From the NCBI GenBank assembly GCA_958296235.1, contig OY282457.1, positions 2,785,338-2,849,337 on the forward strand: a DNA stretch of 64,000 nucleotides, in the 5' to 3' direction. Below are positions 24,780-33,069 of the stretch, one piece after another. Source of the DNA: an uncultured Candidatus Binatia bacterium (GTDB taxonomy: Bacteria > Desulfobacterota > Binatia > Bin18). Both the position numbers and the translations under genes were made by a program. Numbering within the stretch: position 1 is the stretch's first letter; the number at the start of each line of letters is the position of its first letter. The notes beneath the pieces were generated by a model. That model was not told where the DNA came from. It saw nothing but the letters and a program-made list of their open reading frames with translations, and ran no database searches.

Positions 24780-24875
24780 GCCCTCAGAAGGGGGAGGGGA
24801 TGTTCGCTCCCTCTCTCCTGCATGTCTACCCCCTCTCCCCTGGAGGGAGAGGGCTGGGGTGAGGGGGAAAGGCAA
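24780..24875. repeat. Palindromic GGGAGAGGG-type repeat (family A)
   Basis: Second family A copy in this gap, with the palindrome CTCTCCCCTGGAGGGAGAGG followed by GCTGGGGTGAGGGGGA. Confidence 0.65.
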
Positions 24876-24944
24876 AGGGAGACACCACCCAAAAATAGCC
24901 AACTCTGCGTTGCAAACCGTCTGCGCCTGTGATGGAAAAAGGCA

Positions 24945-25175
24945 GTGGAACCTGAGTCTGATGTAACGGCATTATCGCACGGCCAACTGGTGGCTCTGGT
25001 CTCTGATCTGCGCCGGCAACTGGCTGCCAGAGAGCGGGAAATCGCTCGGCTGCAACGGGCCCGCGCCAAAAAGACCGCGCCGGATGCTGAAGACCACGCA
25101 CCGGAAGCGGAGCCACCGCCCGGCACGCAGGCAGCCCTCATGGCGCAGCTCGAACACATATATCCCGAAACCTAG
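24945..25175 (+). CDS. Hypothetical coiled-coil protein
   Basis: A 76-residue protein starting with GTG at 24945 after AAAGGCA. The centre is a heptad-like coiled coil (LVALVSDLRRQLAAREREIA), followed by a Pro/Glu-rich acidic tail. No family recognised. It could be a real small protein or a fragment of a larger helical one; it is followed 90 bases later by the acyl-CoA dehydrogenase on the same strand. Confidence 0.45.
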   Translation: MEPESDVTALSHGQLVALVSDLRRQLAAREREIARLQRARAKKTAPDAEDHAPEAEPPPGTQAALMAQLEHIYPET

Positions 25176-25266
25176 AGCGGCGTTCATCCACTGCCCACCC
25201 GCGTCCCCCCAATCTCTTTACCCCCAGATATGAAGCGGTTAAGCTAGGGCGCGTAAGGAGACAGGA

Positions 25267-26451
25267 ATGGATTTCAACTTCACCCCGGAAGAGGAGGCTT
25301 TTCGGCAGGAGTTGCGAGCGTGGCTCCAAAGCCATCTGCCGGCCGGCTACGACCCCAAGCATTTTGATGATATCGACGCGGACGCGCGCTTTGAGTATCA
25401 GCGGGCGTGGCAGAAGACCGCTCACCAGGACCGCTGGGTGGGCATCCACTGGCCAGAGGAATATGGCGGGCGCAATGCCAGCCTCATGGAAATGTTCATC
25501 TTCAATCAGGAATTGAACAGAGCCCACGCCCCGCGTTTTGCCAATACGCTTGGGCTGATGATGTCGGGTCCGACCCTTATTCACTGGGGAACCGAAGCGC
25601 AAAAGCAACGCTATCTGCCCCGGATTCTGTCGGGCGATGAAATCTGGTGTGAGGGACTGTCCGAGCCGGGGGCGGGGTCCGACCTGGCTTCGATGCAGAC
25701 GCGGGCCGTGGAAGACGGCGATTATTTTGTGATTAACGGCCAGAAGGTCTGGACCAGTTTTGCCCACCGGGCGGATTTCATCCAGCTCTTTGTGCGTACC
25801 GACCCCAACGCGCCGAAACATCGAGGCATAAGCTGCCTGGCCGTGGACATGAAAACACCGGGAGTGACGGTTCGACCCCTGGTCCAGATTACGGGCGATT
25901 CCGAGTTCAATGAGGTCTTTTTTGAGGAAGTCCGGGTTCCCAAGAGCAATCTGATTGGGCCCAAAAATGAAGGCTGGAAAGTCCTGGTCACCACCCTGAT
26001 GCACGAACGCGCCGGGATTGGCTCAGGCTTGCCCGTCCACCGCCAGTTCTCCGAGTTGCTCAAGGTGAGTAAAGCAGTGGAAATCAATGGCCGGCCAGCC
26101 TGTGAGGACCCGGCCGTGCGTCAGCAGTTGGCGCAGTTTGCCATTGAATGTCAGGCCATCACCTACAATATGTTCCGCGGCTTCAGTAAACGCCTCAAAG
26201 GCAATCCGCCCGGACCGGAAGGGTCGGTCAATAAGCTTGCCGGCTCGGAACTCAATATGCGGCTCGCCCGGTTTGCCACCGAACTGCTCGGGCCGTACGC
26301 CCAACTGGAGCAAGGTTCGCCCTATACGATAGATAATGGCCGCTGGCCACGCGCCGCGTTATGGTACCGCCTGCTGACGATAGGGGGCGGAACCTCGGAA
26401 ATACAGAAGAATATCTTGGGGGATCGGGTGCTCGGCCTGCCAAAAGGCTGA
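25267..26451 (+). CDS. Acyl-CoA dehydrogenase family protein
   Basis: FAD-dependent acyl-CoA dehydrogenase, 394 residues, of the group with N-terminus MDFNFTPEEEAFRQELRAWL. The FAD-binding strand is EGLSEPGAGSDLASMQTRA and the C-terminus GGGTSEIQKNILGDRVLGLP. It introduces an alpha-beta double bond into an acyl-CoA and passes electrons to ETF. The last ten codons and the gap after it are repeated downstream of the glutamine synthetase gene (28660-28700), a trace of a duplicated module. Spacing to the next ATG is 39 bases. Confidence 0.93.
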   Translation: MDFNFTPEEEAFRQELRAWLQSHLPAGYDPKHFDDIDADARFEYQRAWQKTAHQDRWVGIHWPEEYGGRNASLMEMFIFNQELNRAHAPRFANTLGLMMSGPTLIHWGTEAQKQRYLPRILSGDEIWCEGLSEPGAGSDLASMQTRAVEDGDYFVINGQKVWTSFAHRADFIQLFVRTDPNAPKHRGISCLAVDMKTPGVTVRPLVQITGDSEFNEVFFEEVRVPKSNLIGPKNEGWKVLVTTLMHERAGIGSGLPVHRQFSELLKVSKAVEINGRPACEDPAVRQQLAQFAIECQAITYNMFRGFSKRLKGNPPGPEGSVNKLAGSELNMRLARFATELLGPYAQLEQGSPYTIDNGRWPRAALWYRLLTIGGGTSEIQKNILGDRVLGLPKG

Positions 26452-26535
26452 GGGAGTAGAGCGTGAACCCAGACACAAGGAGGCATCAGCATGGGAAAGC
26501 TTGATGGAAAAATTGCAGTCGTCTCTGGTGGAGAA
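26425..26535 (+). repeat. Left arm of ancestral duplication: dehydrogenase 3' end, gap and SDR 5' end
   Basis: The end of the dehydrogenase gene (CTGCCAAAAGGCTGA), the gap containing TGAACCCAGACACAAGGAGG and the first 14 codons of an SDR gene (ATGGGAAAGCTTGATGGAAA) are also found, in two parts, at 28660-28700 and 28837-28905. Homology stops near 26533, where the glutamine synthetase sequence begins. Confidence 0.8.
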
Positions 26536-28641
26536 GAAAAATCCGTGGCTATGACGCACTCCGCGTACAACGCGCCGACGCAAACGGCCGCCCTGCCGCC
26601 AGCCTTGGCGAACATGAACAACAATGTGCTGGATGACGCAATCCTGAAGAAGCTGGTCGATCCAGAGATCTATTACGCCTTTGCGCGCTGTCGGGCGACT
26701 GGACTGCCGATGGACAAGGAGGACGCCAACGCGCTGGCGGAGTCCATCCGGGAGTGGGCCCAGTCGAAGGGTTGCATCGGGTATTCGCACTGGTTCTCGC
26801 CGATGCGGGGACCGATTCACGGGGAGAAGCTTGAGACGTTCGTAGCGGTGGATTTCGCGACCGACCGGTTGATTATCAACCTGACCGGCTCCGAGTTGTT
26901 TCAGACCGAGACCGACGGGTCGTCGTTTCCGAACGGGGACTTGCGCGGAACGCATAAGGCGGCGGCCTATATCGGCTGGGACACCGGCTCTCCGCCATTC
27001 GTCTACCGGGAGACGCTGTATATTCCGTCCGCCTTTGTTTCCTGGAACGGCGAGGCGCTCGACCAGAAAACCCCGCTGTTGCGCGCCGATCTCGCGGTCG
27101 ACGAGCAGAGCCTGCGGCTGCTGGCGCATCTCGGCGACACTGAGACCAGGCAGGTCGTGTGCAATGTTGGTTGGGAGCAGGAGTTCTTCCTGGTCGACCG
27201 GGAAAAATACTTGGCGCGGCCTGATCTGGTAGCCACGGGCCGCACCCTGCTGGGAGCCACGCCGCTTCGCGGTCAGGAGATGTCAACCAACTATTTTTCC
27301 AGACTGTCGCCACGGGTGAATCGCTACATGGCCGAGGCGCGCGAGAAAATGTGGGAACTCGGGATTTCGATCCACTGCACCCACAACGAGGTAGCGCCGG
27401 CGCAACATGAGATCTCGCCGATCTTCAATCTGGCCAATCTCGCCGCTGACACCAATGTGCTGGCGATGGACGTCCTGCGCGACCTGGCCTTCGACCACGG
27501 TTTCGCCATCCTGTTCCACGAAAAGCCATTTGCCGGCATCAATGGCAGCGGCAAGCACAATAACTGGGGTCTGAACACTGACACGGGCGTCAACCTGTTC
27601 GTGCCGGGGGAAACCGAAAGCGACAACCGCCGTTTCCTCGCGTTCATTGCGGCCCTGCTGCGCGGGGTGAGCAAGCATGGCGACCTGCTGCGTTGCGGGG
27701 TGTCGACCGCCAGCAACGATCACCGGCTGGGCGCGCAGGAGGCACCGCCGGCAATCATCACGCTCCACCTTGGCGAGCGCCTGGAGGCGCATGTGAAGAA
27801 GGTCGCCGAGGGCGGCTCATTCACCGCATACGGAACGCAGCACAAGCAGATCGAGGTGTCGGCGCCGGTTGCCGACATCCGGGCCAGCCTGGAAGACCGC
27901 AACCGCACCGCGCCCTTCCCCTGGTGCGGCAACCGGTTCGAGTTTCGCGCGGTGGGCGGAAACCAGCATATCGCTTTCCCGCTCACAATGGTCAACGCGG
28001 CGCTGGCGGACAGCCTGAAGCATATGTGTGATGAGGTCGAAGCCGGCAAGGAGGTCGATCAAGTCATCCGCGAAACCATCAAGCAGCATCAGGGCGCCCT
28101 TTTCAGCGGAAACGGCTACTCTGAGGAGTTGTATGAACACGCCGAAAAATTTTCATTGATCCACCTGAAGAGCAGCCCCGAGGCCTACCAGGCGCTCACG
28201 TCGGCCAAGAACGTCAAGTTGCTCGGCGGTCTGGGCATTTTCAACGAGCGCGAGATTGTGGCGCGTCAACACGTCCTTCAAGAGGCGTACTCGACAGAGC
28301 TTTGGATCGAGGCCCGGACGCTGCTGAATATCCTGCGGACTCTGATCCTGCCCGTCGCCATTGAGGATGCCCGTGTGGGCACCGAATCCGGCTACTCGTC
28401 CCAGCTTTTCGACGAAAAGGCGGAGCTTGTTCAGCAATTGCTGACGGAAACCGACAAACTGGCTGTGGCGTTCGACGCCTTCCCCGAGGATGACCCCGCG
28501 CAATCGGCGTCCTACGCCCACGAAACCATAAAACCGCTGATGCAGTCCGCGAGGACCGTGGCAGACCGGCTGGAGGCGATAGTGGATGGCCGCCTCTGGC
28601 CATTGCCGACCTATTCCGAGCTGCTGCACGGGCATCAATGA
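26491..28641 (+). CDS. glnN: Glutamine synthetase type III, with SDR-derived N-terminus
   Basis: Makes glutamine from glutamate, ammonia and ATP. The frame is 716 residues, the GSIII length, with the GSIII N-terminal domain (GYSHWFSPMRGPIHGEKLET), catalytic beta-grasp/barrel motifs (VGWEQEFFLVDREK, THNEVAPAQHEISPIFN, INGSGKHNNWGLNT, NRTAPFPWCGNRFEFRAVGG) and a C-terminal helical domain. The first 14 residues (MGKLDGKIAVVSGG) are not GS: they copy the start of the SDR gene downstream. The native start is probably Met21 (ATG at 26551), but the only good ribosome site (AAGGAGG) serves the SDR-derived ATG at 26491. Confidence 0.9.
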   Translation: MGKLDGKIAVVSGGEEKSVAMTHSAYNAPTQTAALPPALANMNNNVLDDAILKKLVDPEIYYAFARCRATGLPMDKEDANALAESIREWAQSKGCIGYSHWFSPMRGPIHGEKLETFVAVDFATDRLIINLTGSELFQTETDGSSFPNGDLRGTHKAAAYIGWDTGSPPFVYRETLYIPSAFVSWNGEALDQKTPLLRADLAVDEQSLRLLAHLGDTETRQVVCNVGWEQEFFLVDREKYLARPDLVATGRTLLGATPLRGQEMSTNYFSRLSPRVNRYMAEAREKMWELGISIHCTHNEVAPAQHEISPIFNLANLAADTNVLAMDVLRDLAFDHGFAILFHEKPFAGINGSGKHNNWGLNTDTGVNLFVPGETESDNRRFLAFIAALLRGVSKHGDLLRCGVSTASNDHRLGAQEAPPAIITLHLGERLEAHVKKVAEGGSFTAYGTQHKQIEVSAPVADIRASLEDRNRTAPFPWCGNRFEFRAVGGNQHIAFPLTMVNAALADSLKHMCDEVEAGKEVDQVIRETIKQHQGALFSGNGYSEELYEHAEKFSLIHLKSSPEAYQALTSAKNVKLLGGLGIFNEREIVARQHVLQEAYSTELWIEARTLLNILRTLILPVAIEDARVGTESGYSSQLFDEKAELVQQLLTETDKLAVAFDAFPEDDPAQSASYAHETIKPLMQSARTVADRLEAIVDGRLWPLPTYSELLHGHQ

Positions 28642-28659
28642 CACAGTGAGAACACGCAG

Positions 28660-28700
28660 GGCGACCGGGCGCTCGGGCTGCCAAAAGGCTGAGAGGGCTA
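28660..28700 (+). repeat. Remnant of acyl-CoA dehydrogenase 3' end
   Basis: After the glutamine synthetase stop, an open fragment reads Gly-Asp-Arg-Ala-Leu-Gly-Leu-Pro-Lys-Gly-stop, the C-terminus of the dehydrogenase at 26451 with small differences. It is followed by GCTAGAGCG and then a MITE-like repeat. It is the tail of a lost second dehydrogenase copy. Confidence 0.75.
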
Positions 28701-28830
28701 GAGCGTTGCCGGGGGCTCCCGTCATGCCGGACATGATCCGGCATCCAGCCGGCGGAGGGGGCTGGGGGCCTGGATGCCTGCTTCCGCAGGAATGACAGGT
28801 GGCTACACAGCATCGTAATGTGCTCTAGTC
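28698..28830. repeat. MITE-like element (family C)
   Basis: Carries the family core TGCCGGACATGATCCGGCAT and CTGCTTCCGCAGGAATGACA, with a right end GCTACACAGCATCGTAATGT ending GCTCTAG. The left terminal repeat is shortened. It splits the gap between the dehydrogenase remnant and the SDR leader. Confidence 0.7.
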
Positions 28831-28864
28831 CGCATCGTGAACCCAGACACAAGGAGGCATCAGC

Positions 28865-29761
28865 ATGGGAAAGCTTGACGGAAAAGTTGCAGTCGTCACC
28901 GGCTCGGGCCGCGGCATTGGTCGGGGCATTGTGCAGCTCATGGCCAGGGAAGGCGCGCAGGTCGTGGTGAACGACCTGGGCGGCAGCGTTGATGGCGAAG
29001 GGGAAGACAAGGCTCCGGCGCAGCAGGTGGTTGAAGACATCCAGGCGGCGGGTGGGGAGGCGGTTGCCAGCACGGACAATATTGCAACCGTGCAGGGCGG
29101 AGAAAACCTGATTCAGACTGCGGTCGATGCGTTTGGCCGGATTGACATCCTGGTCAACTGTGCCGGTATTCTGCGCGACCGGATGATCTTCAATATGACG
29201 GAAGAAGAGTGGGACGCGGTGGTGGCAGTTCATTTGAAGGGCCACTACTGTACAATTCGCCCGGCCTCGGCCCTGATGCGCCGCCAGAAGAGCGGGCGGA
29301 TTATCAACTTCTCTTCCGGGTCGGCGCTGGGCGCGCCGGGGCAGCCGAACTACGCCGCGGCAAAGGCCGGTATCCTGGGCCTGACGTATAGCAGCGCCAA
29401 CGCCCTGGCAAAGTATAATATTACCTGCAATGCCATACTGCCCGGTGCGGCCACCCGCATGACCGATACGATTCCGGCCAATTTTGCGCAAGAAATGGGT
29501 TTGTCGGAGAGCAGCGGTTCCGCCCAGGGGAGTCCGCTTGACCCCTCAAATGTGGCCCCGATTGTTATTTTCCTGGCCAGCGATGAAGCCCAATATGTCA
29601 ATGGGCAGGCATTCGGGGCGAGTGGCTATAAAATCTCTCTGTACTCCCATCTCAAGCCGGAAAAGACGATTTACAGTCAGGGGCCGTGGGACCTGGAGCA
29701 GCTCTTCAAGGTCTTCAAGGGAACGCTGGGCTCCAGTCTGAAGCCGCCTCGTATGGAGTGA
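28865..29761 (+). CDS. SDR family oxidoreductase
   Basis: A 298-residue short-chain dehydrogenase resembling the (3R)-hydroxyacyl-CoA dehydrogenase part of multifunctional enzyme 2. The cofactor motif is VTGSGRGIGRG, the acidic/Asn region NDLGGSVDGEGEDKA, the substrate Ser-Tyr-Lys triad lies in INFSSGSALGAPGQPNYAAA and KAG. AAGGAGG precedes the ATG. With the acyl-CoA dehydrogenase it formed the original module, later interrupted by glutamine synthetase. Confidence 0.92.
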   Translation: MGKLDGKVAVVTGSGRGIGRGIVQLMAREGAQVVVNDLGGSVDGEGEDKAPAQQVVEDIQAAGGEAVASTDNIATVQGGENLIQTAVDAFGRIDILVNCAGILRDRMIFNMTEEEWDAVVAVHLKGHYCTIRPASALMRRQKSGRIINFSSGSALGAPGQPNYAAAKAGILGLTYSSANALAKYNITCNAILPGAATRMTDTIPANFAQEMGLSESSGSAQGSPLDPSNVAPIVIFLASDEAQYVNGQAFGASGYKISLYSHLKPEKTIYSQGPWDLEQLFKVFKGTLGSSLKPPRME

Positions 29762-29777
29762 CGCTCGACTCTCCGAG

Positions 29778-29826
29778 GAGGAAACGTGTCCCGCCTCTGT
29801 ATGTCTATTGGAGGACACGTTTCCTC
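29778..29826 (+). terminator. Long hairpin after SDR gene, probable terminator
   Basis: Perfect 14-bp stem (GAGGAAACGTGTCC / GGACACGTTTCCTC) around a 21-base loop, ending CTCTTTA. It follows the SDR stop by 16 bases. The short T-run makes it a weak intrinsic terminator or an mRNA 3' stabiliser. Confidence 0.5.
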
Positions 29827-29967
29827 TTTAGGGCAGTGTGCTATGCTGGCGCTCAGCCCGACACATTCCCGGGCGGGTCTCCAGCGACGTTTGTGGAACG
29901 GCACTCAGGGCACGAGGATCAAACGGAGGTATCCTTGTGCCCTTCTTTATTTTGAGGAGGAAAGGAC

Positions 29968-30513
29968 ATGCAGACCATACGGTACGGGGGCGGGAAGGGA
30001 CGGATGTTCTTCGCGCCGATGAGTCTGACGCTCCTGCTGACCGTCCTCGGACCCACCCCTGGAAACGCGCAGGAGACGGTGGCTGACGGCAAACGTGTGT
30101 CGCTCGAATATACCGTGACGCTTGAAGATAAGACGGTTTTTGACTCGAACATCGGCAAGGAGCCGTTGGTGTATATCCACGGCTCAAAAGAACGGGTCCC
30201 GTTCTTCTCAAAGCACCTGACCGGACTCAAAGTGGAGGAGGCGAAACAGTTCGCCATGCCGCCCGAAGACGTCTATGGCCCGGATGACCCTGAACGGATT
30301 ATCGAAGTGCCGAAAGACAGTATTCCTGAAGACCGGCGGAAAGTGGGTGAGAAGCTTGAGGGAAGAAGCCCGGAGGGCCGGCCACTCTATGCAGAGATTC
30401 TCGCGGTGAAGGCGGAGACGGTAGTCATCGATACCAACCATCCGCTGGCCGGAGAAAAATTATTCTTCGATGTGAAGATATTAAAGGTGGAGACGGTGTC
30501 TGAGCAACAGTAA
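29968..30513 (+). CDS. Exported FKBP-type peptidyl-prolyl isomerase (divergent copy)
   Basis: A 181-residue protein with a signal peptide (FFAPMSLTLLLTVLGPTPGNA, cleaved near Ala-Gln-Glu) and a SlyD-like FKBP domain: VSLEYTVTLEDKTVFDSNIG, DVYGPDDPERIIEVPKDSIP, VVIDTNHPLAGEKLFFDVKI. It should act on prolyl bonds in the periplasm. The usual IIPGLEK segment is replaced by ERVPFFSKHL, which may alter or abolish catalysis. GGAGG precedes the ATG. It lies next to a better conserved paralogue. Confidence 0.87.
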   Translation: MQTIRYGGGKGRMFFAPMSLTLLLTVLGPTPGNAQETVADGKRVSLEYTVTLEDKTVFDSNIGKEPLVYIHGSKERVPFFSKHLTGLKVEEAKQFAMPPEDVYGPDDPERIIEVPKDSIPEDRRKVGEKLEGRSPEGRPLYAEILAVKAETVVIDTNHPLAGEKLFFDVKILKVETVSEQQ

Positions 30514-30582
30514 AATCTCTGCTACATGGCAACACATCCAATGCCGAACGCAATACGGACGATAAGAGGAAGGATATTCTCG

Positions 30583-31152
30583 ATGGGAACGCTACGCTCT
30601 GGACAAGGAAAACGGGGAATTTTTATTATTACACTCAGTCTTGGACTCCTGTCGGCGCCCGCAGGCCATGCCCAGGACACGATCGGCGAGGGTACGAGCG
30701 TATCGCTCGAATATACGCTCACCCTCGAAGACCAGACGGTTCTTGACACGAACGTGGGGAAAGACCCGCTCGTCTATACTCACGGCAGCCAGGAAATCAT
30801 TCCGGGCCTGGAGAAGCAGCTGATAGGATTAAAAGTCGGGGATACCAAGAACGTCGAAGTTCCGCCCGCGGAAGGATACGGCGAGGTTGACCCGAATCGC
30901 GTCCAGGAAATATCCAAGGACAATATTCCCGAAGAGGCGCTTGGCGTCGGGAAAAAACTCCAGGGCCGCGGTCCGGACGGCCAGATGATGTTTGCCGAAG
31001 TCACGGAGGTGAAGGAGAACACGGTCATTGTTGATCTGAACCATCCGCTGGCCGGCAAGACGCTGTTCTTTGCCGTCAAGGTCCTCAAGATCGAAACGGC
31101 CCAGCCACAAAAGGTGGAAATGCCGGGTTCGGCACCAGAAACACAGCAATAG
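30583..31152 (+). CDS. Exported FKBP-type peptidyl-prolyl isomerase
   Basis: Tandem paralogue of the preceding gene, 189 residues from the ATG at 30583 (AAGGA upstream; an in-frame ATG at 30526 is less well placed). Signal peptide GIFIITLSLGLLSAPAGHA, then the SlyD-like core VSLEYTLTLEDQTVLDTNVG, IIPGLEKQLIGLKVGDTK, PAEGYGEVDPNRVQEI and VDLNHPLAGKTLFFAV. The canonical motifs are intact. A periplasmic folding helper is the likely role. No His-rich SlyD tail is present. Confidence 0.9.
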   Translation: MGTLRSGQGKRGIFIITLSLGLLSAPAGHAQDTIGEGTSVSLEYTLTLEDQTVLDTNVGKDPLVYTHGSQEIIPGLEKQLIGLKVGDTKNVEVPPAEGYGEVDPNRVQEISKDNIPEEALGVGKKLQGRGPDGQMMFAEVTEVKENTVIVDLNHPLAGKTLFFAVKVLKIETAQPQKVEMPGSAPETQQ

Positions 31153-31208
31153 GCTTTCCCGGCGCATTGCCCCGCTGACCCCTGCTTGCTGGAAGCGGGA
31201 GTAGGTAT

Positions 31209-31811
31209 ATGGCCACGCTGTTTATTGAAGATCATCGTCCGTTCAATTTTGCCCACCTCCTCACCAGTGTGCGGCTCGTCCTGACCCCGGTATTTCTCCT
31301 CGCCATCGAATACAGCCGCCAGCAGCCAACCCTGTTGCGCGCCGGCTGCGTGGGTGGGCTGTTTGTGGTTATCTGCGCCAGCGATTACTATGACGGCCCG
31401 GTTGCCAGGGCGTTGGGCCTGAGTTCCGACTGGGGCAAGATTCTCGATAATCTGGCGGATATCACTTTCCTGCTCGTGACCCTGACCTATCTGGCCTATA
31501 GCGGCATGACACCGTGGTGGATTCCGTGCGCCGTTGGGTGTGCCTTTGGCCAGTATACGCTGGACTCGTGGTGGCTCTCCAGACGAGACCGGTCTCTCGC
31601 GCTCGTGTCCAATCCCATCGGGCACTGGGCCGGCGTGCTGAATTACATCGGCACCGGGCTGATGACACTGCACGCCGCGCTGCGGCAGCAGCTTCTTCCC
31701 TTTCCTCTTGAGCAGGCTGTGCTCTTCTTGTGGCTCGGCTATCTGTTGCTGGCAATGGGTATGCGTCTGCGGTTTTTTTGCCGGGCCCAACGGACGGTTA
31801 TCCACACCTAG
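31209..31811 (+). CDS. CDP-alcohol phosphatidyltransferase family protein
   Basis: A 200-residue integral membrane enzyme with about five membrane segments. The catalytic CDP-alcohol motif is SDYYDGPVARALGLSS then DWGKILDNLADITFLL, keeping all the Asp, Gly and Arg residues of D-G-x2-A-R-x8-G-x3-D-x3-D. It would transfer a phosphatidyl group from CDP-diacylglycerol (or a CDP-alcohol) to an alcohol. The acceptor is unknown. A stand-alone gene. Confidence 0.87.
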   Translation: MATLFIEDHRPFNFAHLLTSVRLVLTPVFLLAIEYSRQQPTLLRAGCVGGLFVVICASDYYDGPVARALGLSSDWGKILDNLADITFLLVTLTYLAYSGMTPWWIPCAVGCAFGQYTLDSWWLSRRDRSLALVSNPIGHWAGVLNYIGTGLMTLHAALRQQLLPFPLEQAVLFLWLGYLLLAMGMRLRFFCRAQRTVIHT

Positions 31812-31825
31812 AGGGTTCATTCCCT

Positions 31826-32293
31826 ATGGAGAGAAAAATCACAGGCTTTCACCGTGACTCGAAAAATGATTGGGTCGCCGACCTCGCCTGTGGTCATGGG
31901 CGGCATGTGCGCCACAACCCGCCTTTTGAAAACCGGCCCTGGGTCGTCACCGAAGACGTCCGCGCGTCCAAACTCGGCGTGACCCTCAACTGCGCTCGGT
32001 GTGACGAACTCGAACTGCCCGACGGTTTCAGGCCGTACAAGCGCACGGCTGTTTTTCAGGCCGAGTCCGTTCCTGCCGGACTCACCTCATCCCACGCCAC
32101 GAAACCGGGCGTGTGGGCCAAAATTCAGGTCCTGGCCGGACAACTCCGGTACGTTGTTGCAGAGCCCGTCAACCAAGCATTTGTCGTCGAGGCTGAGCGT
32201 GTCGGCATTATTGCGCCCGAAGTTGTCCATTACGTCCAACCCGAAGGGGCGGTTCGATTTTACGTTGAATTCTACCGCAAGCCCGAAGCGTAA
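31826..32293 (+). CDS. DUF3565-DUF1971 (TehB-type cupin) fusion protein
   Basis: A 155-residue two-part protein. Residues 1-65 are DUF3565 (MERKITGFHRDSKNDWVADL, ACGHGRHVRHNPPF, LNCARCDELELPDG), with His and Cys residues suited to metal binding. Residues 66-155 are a small cupin of the DUF1971/TehB type (KRTAVFQAESVPAGLTSSHA, GVWAKIQVLAGQLRY, GAVRFYVEFYR) linked to tellurite tolerance in other bacteria. The start at 31826 gives the conserved N-terminus. Exact function unknown. Confidence 0.82.
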   Translation: MERKITGFHRDSKNDWVADLACGHGRHVRHNPPFENRPWVVTEDVRASKLGVTLNCARCDELELPDGFRPYKRTAVFQAESVPAGLTSSHATKPGVWAKIQVLAGQLRYVVAEPVNQAFVVEAERVGIIAPEVVHYVQPEGAVRFYVEFYRKPEA

Positions 32294-32340
32294 CGGCAAG
32301 TCGGTGGTCTTCGGACCTTCCTTCTGCTTGTGTCAAAGCC

Positions 32341-32808
32341 ATGACCCCAGCCATTCACGCCCTCAACCGCGCTCGGATTCCCCATCGTCGGTATGAATAT
32401 CACCACGACCCGGCCGCCTCGTCTTACGGGCTCGAAGCGGCCCAAGCACTCGGCGTTGACGCGGCTCAGGTCTTGAAAACGCTCATCGTCAAACCCGCTG
32501 CCGGAGCCCTTTTTGCTGCGCTGCTCCCCGTCTCCACTCAGCTCAACCTCAAGGCTGTCGCCCGGGCAGTTGGGGTCAAGAAAGCCGTCTTAGCCGACCC
32601 GAGAGAAGCCGAGCGGGCAACCGGCTATGTCGTTGGCGGCATCAGCCCGCTCGGCCAACGCCGCCGCCTCGTCACACTTATAGACGAGTCTACCCTCGGC
32701 CACGCCAGCGTCTACGTCAGCGCCGGGCGCCGGGGGCTTGATATCGCCCTGAGTCCGCAGGATTTGGTTCAACTGACGCAGGCGCAGGTCGCTCGTATCG
32801 CAGACTAG
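32341..32808 (+). CDS. ybaK: Cys-tRNA(Pro)/aminoacyl-tRNA deacylase, YbaK/EbsC family
   Basis: A 155-residue trans-editing enzyme that hydrolyses mischarged Cys-tRNA(Pro). The YbaK pattern is present: ALGVDAAQVLKTLIVKPAAG, VARAVGVKKAVLADPREAER, TGYVVGGISPLGQRRR. The Lys in QVLKTLI is the usual functional lysine. The stop codon TAG lies within the terminal CTAGAGC of a MITE-like repeat, so the exact C-terminus is set by that insertion. Confidence 0.92.
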   Translation: MTPAIHALNRARIPHRRYEYHHDPAASSYGLEAAQALGVDAAQVLKTLIVKPAAGALFAALLPVSTQLNLKAVARAVGVKKAVLADPREAERATGYVVGGISPLGQRRRLVTLIDESTLGHASVYVSAGRRGLDIALSPQDLVQLTQAQVARIAD

Positions 32809-32905
32809 AGCATTTTACGACGCCGTGTATCCGCTGGCAGGAAAGAGCCTCGGGACCACCACGAGCAACGTCATTCCGGCAAAAGCCGGAATCCAGGCGG
32901 CCTGC
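32805..32905. repeat. MITE-like element (family C), partial
   Basis: Begins CTAGAGCATTTTACG at the ybaK stop and continues to the core GTCATTCCGGCAAAAGCCGG. The right terminal repeat is missing; a family A repeat follows at 32944. Confidence 0.6.
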
Positions 32906-32943
32906 ACTCGTGTCCCTGTTTGGCAGTGGTTCCGTTTGCTTAT

Positions 32944-32992
32944 TCCCCCTCACCCCAGCCCTCTCCCTCCAGGGGAGAGGGGGTGCACATAT
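32944..32992. repeat. Palindromic GGGAGAGGG-type repeat (family A)
   Basis: CCCTCACCCCAGCCCTCTCC followed by the complementary GGGGAGAGGGGG half, between ybaK and the P450 gene. Confidence 0.65.
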
Positions 32993-33069
32993 CCCCTGTT
33001 TGCGCTTCCTGCCCCACCGCGCTAGGGTCGTTGTGAAACGATTCTCACGTTTCTTCATGGAGGGCGCTT

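Noticed and set aside
28241..29491. 416-codon minus-strand frame across the GS/SDR junction
   Set aside because: Shadow of two well-supported plus-strand genes and the repeat between them.
33028..33049. GTGA-N8-TCAC inverted motif before the P450 gene as a CRP/FNR site
   Set aside because: The spacing is 8 rather than 6 and the flanks do not match; probably chance.
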